A stretch of 12,974 bases of DNA from Terfezia claveryi (Eukaryota; Ascomycota; Pezizomycetes; Pezizales; Pezizaceae). Of the stretch, positions 7,920 to 12,974 are shown piece by piece. The translations under genes were made by a program, and so were the position numbers. The stretch is from the NCBI GenBank assembly GCA_015179025.1, contig WHUX01000713.1, positions 1 through 12,974 on the forward strand, written 5' to 3'. The notes beneath the pieces were generated by a model that searched no databases, had not been told where the DNA came from, and worked only from the letters and a program-made list of their open reading frames with translations. Every line of letters begins with the position of its first letter. The first letter of the stretch is position 1.

Positions 7920-8397
7920 TCAAAATCAAACCTTTTGACCCCCTAAGGCTTTCCACGGAGCACATGTTCAGCTCAGAAAAAGCAAACACACAAGAGGTGT
8001 TGCCGGCATTATAATTAATATATACCTATCAATTCCTTTAATAAGTGTCGTCATATAGCCAGCAACAATCAATTTGATAGCTGTTAATATTTGTCCTGGG
8101 CACCGGTTCAACGCTCTGGAGAAGCCGAGGATCGGATCCATCGCGACGGGCCTTTTTCGTTCTTCCACAACAGCGGTGCTGCATACTTATACTTGAATAG
8201 ATTAATGTCATAAGGCCTGAATGGCACCGTGCTTGTTAGAAGCACCTGTGAGGAATATAGTGAATTTCTTTTTAACATTCTGATACCCCGTCAGCCGTTG
8301 CCCGGAGCGGGTTTAGGATTTGTGGAACCGAAACATCGCGGAGAAGTAATTGAATACCCAGCGACTCAAATCGGCGTACATACGAAATAAACCAGAA

Positions 8398-11300
8398 ATG
8401 GCTCCCTCAATGGGTATATTCTCCCGTCGCAAGAATCATGAAGGTAAAGCAATGCGGTATCTCCTCTCAGCTACTCCTTCGAACGAGTCTCCCGAATCCT
8501 CAAACCGATCCATCTCAGAGGTAGACAGTTCAGACTCTGTACTCAATTCACGCTTCATCATAGCCCCCCACTACGTTGCTCCGAAATCTATCGTCGAAGG
8601 CAATTATGGAGGAGGAGGAGGAGAAGAAGGAGGAGCTTTTGGCCTTGTACATGCACCGGCATTGTCCCGGTCGAGGAATACTGCTACCACTCCAACACCA
8701 GAACAATCTTTCACCTGGATGGCAATGAACCCCGGGATACCTTATTATAGTCCTAGGCTAGAGTCGTCAAAGCCGGATACATCATTTTCGAAAGGCAAGA
8801 AGGTCAATAGGTCAAAATCAGAATCTACATATAAACTATTCAAAGGGCTCAAGGGAGATAACCTGCATTCTAGGAAGAGTGCAGTTCCGGTATTGGCAAC
8901 TGTTCATAGCCAATCTCAACTTAATGATTTCGAGTCACCGCCTATGCCCCCTAGGAAGAATCGGACACCAACGAGACCTCCTGGAACACCACCAAACTGG
9001 GCACTGGATATCCCCGTTTCACTATCCCCGGGGGTGGGCGTATTACCAAATGACCTTCCCGAGCCTCTGAGGCAATTTTCCACCAATTCATCCCCAGCGG
9101 GTTCTCCAAAGTCAGCGTCGTTCTCCTACTCACCATATTTAGAGGGCCTAGGAAGTAACTCGACTTCCCAATTACTGTTGACTCCACCCATATCCCCGGA
9201 AAGCAGTATGAGAACCCAGAACCTAGAAAATATAGCACCATTTGGCATACTGAACCAGAGTTTTGGGGACCTCCCTATGAGTATGCATGGAAATGGGGCC
9301 CCTTCAGTCGCACCAATTAATGTTAGGAAGAAGAAGACTGAGAGTGACCTGATAATGGAGATTGCCTCTCTAAAAAAGGTATATAGAGCCCCAATATCGC
9401 CCTCATATGTTTTGGCTAACAAATTGGAACTAGTCTCTAATCATGAAAAACGAAATAATACACAAACTAGACCCCAATTTCCAGCCTGATAGTTCAATAC
9501 AAAACACAGACCTCGAGCGCATGAACCAAGCCCTCATACACCGTGTCCGTGACCTCGAGCAAAATAATAACGAGCGAGAAGAAAGCCTGTCCCGACAAGT
9601 ATCCAAATTCCAAGCTCTACAGCAAAGCCACCATGCCCTCGTCGAGACTGTGCGAATCAGCTATGATGCTGAGATAACGAGCTTGAAACAGAGCATGCAA
9701 TCCATGGATAATGCCAAGCGTATGAGCATACCTGACACCGAGGAACTAACACGTCTTCGGAAGCGCGAGAAGGAGCTGGTGATGGTCGTGAAGGAGAGAG
9801 GTGAGGAGTTGGAGGTTGCAAGCAAGGATATGAATGAGCTACGGGAAAAGCTGGGACTAGTTGAGAAACTTGTTGCTCGGAAAGAGGGAGAGTTGGAGGT
9901 TGCTGAACGAAGAGTTAAGAGGATGAGTGAGCAGTCTCCGATAGTTGGGAGATCGGAATTGAGGAGTAGCGAGGAGGAGGATGTGGAGATGGCAAAGAGG
10001 TTGGATGAAGAGATTAGGCTCAGGGAATCTGCGGAACGGGAGCTGGACGAGGCGGTAGTCAAGTATAAATCTGATCTTGAGGAGGCGTTGGCGGCAGAGA
10101 GGGAGAAAGCGCGGGAGGAGCGGCAGAGGGCTCTCGACAAGGAGAAAAGTAAACGGGAACAATATAGAACCCAAATATGGAAAGAGCTTGAGGAAATTCT
10201 CCAAAAGGAAGAGGAGAAACGAGATAAAGCCGTTGCCTTTGCTCAAGAAGAATTAAAATTACGCGCAGAGCAAGAGGAGAAACGAAGAGCGGAGCTGGCG
10301 GCAGGATTCTATGCCAAATTCACTGAACTGGAGCAAGCCCGAAAGGCCGACTTGGATAACTTCAAGTCTCGGATGGGGGTTAAGAAGGAAGCTGAGCAGG
10401 CTTTGACTAGGCAGAACCATGAATTGCAACCTCGTAATGCAGAGTTACAGAGTTTGTTAGATAGGGATAAAGATGCAATTGAGTCTCTGGAGGACAGCCA
10501 TGAGTATATCATGTGCATCGCAAAGGGCAGAAACAAGCATCTAGGGGAGGAAAAGAAACGAGACAAAGATCTCGGAGAGTCTGCAGGACTCATGGCGAGT
10601 CTGTCAATATACCAACAGTTGACGAATATACCCAGTATCGGCTCGCAGTTGGCCGAGGAAGTGACACAACTGAAGCAGCAATTGTCGGATAGAGATGCTA
10701 AGGTTGAGGTGTTGACTACGGAACTTGACGTATGGAAAGCGGAGCTGAAAACGGTGGATGAGGGGTGGAAGAAGTTGGATGCGGAAGCGAAAGTAATTCA
10801 GGAGGTATTAGGGGAAAAGGAAAAGAGAGTTAGGGAGTTGGAGGGGGAGAATAAGAGGATAGGGGAGACGTTGGAGATGTATAGGAAGGAGTTTGGTAAG
10901 TTGACGCGGAGAGCGTCGGTTGCGTTAGAGAGGGCTGCAGGGGATAGGGAGGCGGGCTTAGAGGATCATGGGAGGATGGGCTTATTATCATCAAGGCGGA
11001 GGTGTTGAGGGATCTTGCAGGCCATCCCGTACCCGAGGATACTAATAATAAAGAGGATGCTAGCCCACTGAATTTACTAGAGCAGCTCTCGCAATCTCAA
11101 TCTTCCCTAGCTGAAGCGAATAACGAAATTCGGCTCTATAAGCTCGACGGCAAAGGATACCGCAAAGATGTCCGCCGGAGGGACGCACAAATCGCCCACC
11201 TCAACAAGAAAATCACAGAATAGAGTCTACCCTCCACAAAAAGTCCCTAGAAATTGCGGCTCTCCAAGACGAGCTGAATCTCGAGCGGCGTCTCCCGCAG

Positions 11301-12391
11301 CCTCAATCCTCAAAGCTAGACGTCCACCTCCTTGCAGGAAAGATTAGCTCTGTGAAAGACGAGAATCTTAAGTTAAAGCAGCAGGTGAGGATGCAAGAAG
11401 ATAAGTTGACACAAGGGCAGGAAGAGCGGGAAAGGCTGAGAAAGATGTTGGAGCAGTATACTGAGCAGCAGGGGCTGGTGATTGCGGATTTAGAGGTTAA
11501 GGTGGAGAGGTTGAAGGGGGAGAAGAAGCAAGTTGAACACAGGGCTAGAAAGACAATGGTGGCATTACCACTGCCTATACTTCCCGAGGGAGAGGGCTCC
11601 GCGGAGAGTGTGGTGAAGGCGGTGACGCCCCCTTTGGAGGGGCCGGGTCATCATCTTCTGTGACTGCGGCAAAACCGAAAAGGAGGAATTCACACTCGAG
11701 GGCGTTTTCTGGGGGAAGGGCGCATTCAAGGGCGAGTAGTATGGATAGAGGGTATGCGCTTTCACCGATTATTACCAATATCCCCCTCCTCAGTTTCCGT
11801 CACCGACTACCCCGCTCCCACCGGTCCCGCCAAAGTCGCCCATGTTCTTGCCCCAGAGAATCTCAAGCACGACTCATCCCCGTCCAGGGACGGCGTCAAG
11901 TGATGAGGGTTTCTTTATAACGCCACCGCTTGGGCTAGGTGTTGGTACACTTATGCAAGGGAGTCCAGGACTATCGACACAGCCGAGGAGAAAGAAGGTT
12001 CCTGAGAAAGCTGATAGTGCTGGTCCGGAGGGGAGGATGTTGAACACACCGAGGGCGCACGGGGTTGTAGCGGTTAGGGAGTCTCCTCAGGGTTTGATTA
12101 GGGGAGGTGGAACCCTGAAGAGGGAGAGTATCGAAGGGAAGGAGTTGCCGAAGTTGCCGGAGGAGGCGGGCGAGGTGCATGGGGAGACCGGGAGGGTAAT
12201 GTCTCCTTGTATTGCGCGCGGGGGTGGTAGGGAGAGCGAATAAGAGGGTGCCGTTGAGTGCGGTGGTGATGCCAAGGGAGGAGAGGAAGATTAGGGAGAT
12301 GTATGCGAATGCGGGTGCGGGTGGAGGGGTGAGTGATTGTGGGAAAGGAGGGGAAAGGGATAAGGAGGGGTGTGAGGTGGTGTTTTGGTGA
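8398..12391 (+). CDS. Large coiled-coil protein of unknown function, frame-disrupted 3' half
   Basis: Not recognised as a named gene. The start is the first ATG after an in-frame stop (TAA 8347-8349) and gives MAPSMGIFSRRK. Exon 1 (327 codons) is Ser/Pro-rich and probably disordered, with a Gly run (GGGGGEEGG) and a proline-rich block PPMPPRKNRTPTRPPGTPP that includes a PxxPxR SH3-ligand pattern. After a 55-base intron, about 600 residues of Glu/Lys/Arg-rich heptad sequence predict a long parallel coiled coil, followed by a Ser/Pro-rich tail and a short terminal block AVVMPREERKIREMY. The first 2.6 kb is open. After about 10950 the reading frame changes near 10950-10985, 11220, 11625, 11780 and 12227; all but the last look like one-base losses. 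The final stop is TGA 12389-12391. Total is about 1310 residues if joined. Possibly a cytoskeletal or scaffold protein, by composition only. Confidence 0.7.
8609..8635 (+). repeat. GGA/GAA trinucleotide run encoding Gly/Glu
   Basis: A short run of GGA and GAA codons in exon 1 encodes GGGGGEEGG. In-frame triplet runs in disordered regions commonly vary in length between strains. Confidence 0.7.
9379..9433 (+). other. Spliceosomal intron, 55 bases
   Basis: Donor GTATAT at 9379, branch-like GGCTAAC at 9414-9420, acceptor TAG at 9431-9433. Removal joins frame 1 (…EIASLKK) to frame 2 (SLIMKNEIIHKLD…) exactly at a codon boundary and extends the coiled-coil heptad pattern without a break. Length and signals are typical of filamentous ascomycetes. 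Without splicing, the first frame ends at 9489. Confidence 0.85.
10890..11070 (+). other. Ambiguous junction: frame change or second intron
   Basis: The reading frame moves from that of …EMYRKEFGKLTRRAS to that of …KAEVLRDLAGHPVPED. Three explanations fit. (a) A one-base loss between about 10948 and 10985, matching the other breaks. (b) An intron 10896-11020 with donor GTAAGT and acceptor TTGCAG, phase-compatible. (c) An intron 11002-11063 with weak donor GTGTTG but a TACTAAT branch site and acceptor CTAG, also phase-compatible. I favour (a), because KAEVLRDLA on one side and the heptads on the other both look coding. Confidence 0.4.
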
Positions 12392-12974
12392 TTGCGGAGG
12401 TTGTAATCTTATATTGGTATTTTATTTCTTTTTTTCTTTTCTTCGTTATTGGTGTTTTTGCTTTCCTTTCAGGTTTGTTTGTCTATAGGCCTTTTGTGGT
12501 TGGATAGATTGCTTAAATTCCTGGTTTCATGAAGTTTGTTCTGCGTGGGGGGACCTGGTTAGGCTAGGTTACCCTGAATAGTTTCCTGGATTTCTCTACA
12601 TAGCAGAATTCTTTTGGGTTTGGTTGTCTAGGTATATTGATTGACCGACTTGAACACAGAGAGAGTGTTACTTGACCTAAGGGTAAATTTTCTGGGAGAA
12701 GTAGACTGAGACGATGGTATACCTCTAATGCCTCATCACTAGAGAGACTAAGTATACAGTAAGTAGCATATAAAACATCGGTGCTTGCATTCGGTTTATA
12801 TTCTGCCAGAAACGGGGAGATGTGGAGAGTACAGATTCCCGATATTTCACATTTCCTCTTCCTTACAGCGATGAGATTCACCAATATCCTTCACACCCTT
12901 CCCCTCTCTAAATTCCATGTACACTCGTAGCTCGGCGGGCAGTAATCCACATGGGCTTCTGGGTGGCTTGCCAT
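12392..12974. other. 3' flank of the coiled-coil gene, no gene seen
   Basis: T-rich sequence after the stop (TTTTATTTCTTTTTTTCTTTTC near 12420-12441) is a plausible 3' untranslated and termination region. The open stretch on the minus strand (12564-12884) starts at GTG and has no recognisable motif. An ATG at 12873 begins a 19-codon peptide that stops before the window end. No gene is supported. Confidence 0.45.

Larger units (their letters stand above)
7185..8397. promoter_or_regulatory. Divergent intergenic region between JmjC and coiled-coil genes
   Basis: About 1.2 kb with no credible gene, separating two genes transcribed away from each other, so it must hold both promoters. CCAAT motifs lie at 7437-7441 and 7696-7700, a TATA-like TAATTAATATATACC near 8012-8026, a CATATGCAC array at 7267-7325, and a hairpin at 7896-7919. 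The JmjC side ends in a CT-rich leader (TGCTTCCTCTTCC) before its ATG. No transcription start can be assigned from sequence alone. Confidence 0.5.

Noticed and set aside
9661..10140. 159-codon Ser/Leu-rich open stretch on the minus strand
   Set aside because: Antisense shadow of the coiled-coil region: Glu and Lys codons read backwards give Leu, Ser and Phe.
11200..11225. Programmed -1 ribosomal frameshift at 11220
   Set aside because: No X-XXY-YYZ slippery heptamer is in the right phase; one missing A explains the change and matches the other breaks.
12873..12932. Short peptide beginning MRFTNILHTLPLSKF, resembling a secretion signal start
   Set aside because: Only 19 codons before a stop at the window edge; a signal-like start alone is not enough to call a gene, though a frame break beyond it cannot be excluded.

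Overview
The window looks like nuclear DNA from a filamentous ascomycete (Pezizomycotina). The class cannot be fixed from sequence alone. Support comes from a short 55-base intron with fungal splice signals, CT-rich stretches upstream of starts, long intergenic spaces, a KDM3-type JmjC protein of the kind found in filamentous fungi, and a decayed Ty1/copia retrotransposon.

Layout. Positions 1-2150 are gene-poor: a T24 tract, a group of related short palindromic modules, an AT-rich block, and a possible minus-strand transposon fragment at 1699-2031. Positions 2152-3431 hold a plus-strand remnant of a copia pol gene (pre-integrase region, integrase core, integrase C-terminal region), broken by frame changes and stops. 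Positions 3432-4826 carry no credible gene, but contain a plus-strand promoter-like segment and a G-run block. A JmjC histone-demethylase-like gene lies on the minus strand from 7184 down to 4827. A 1.2 kb spacer separates it from a divergently transcribed gene on the plus strand (8398-12391), which encodes a roughly 1300-residue coiled-coil protein of unknown function. The remaining ~580 bases hold no credible gene.

The most striking property is that both host genes read as well-conserved proteins only if the frame is changed repeatedly. Nearly all changes equal the loss of one base, several of them in short homopolymer runs, and the catalytic JmjC residues and zinc-finger cysteines stay intact. 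This fits either uncorrected indel errors in the assembly or very recent inactivation. The same pattern in two unrelated neighbours favours the technical explanation, but reads or transcripts are needed to decide.

I see no new multi-gene system, CRISPR array, secondary-metabolite cluster or recognisable RNA gene. The least explained features are the palindromic module family in the first 1.5 kb and the unrecognised coiled-coil protein.
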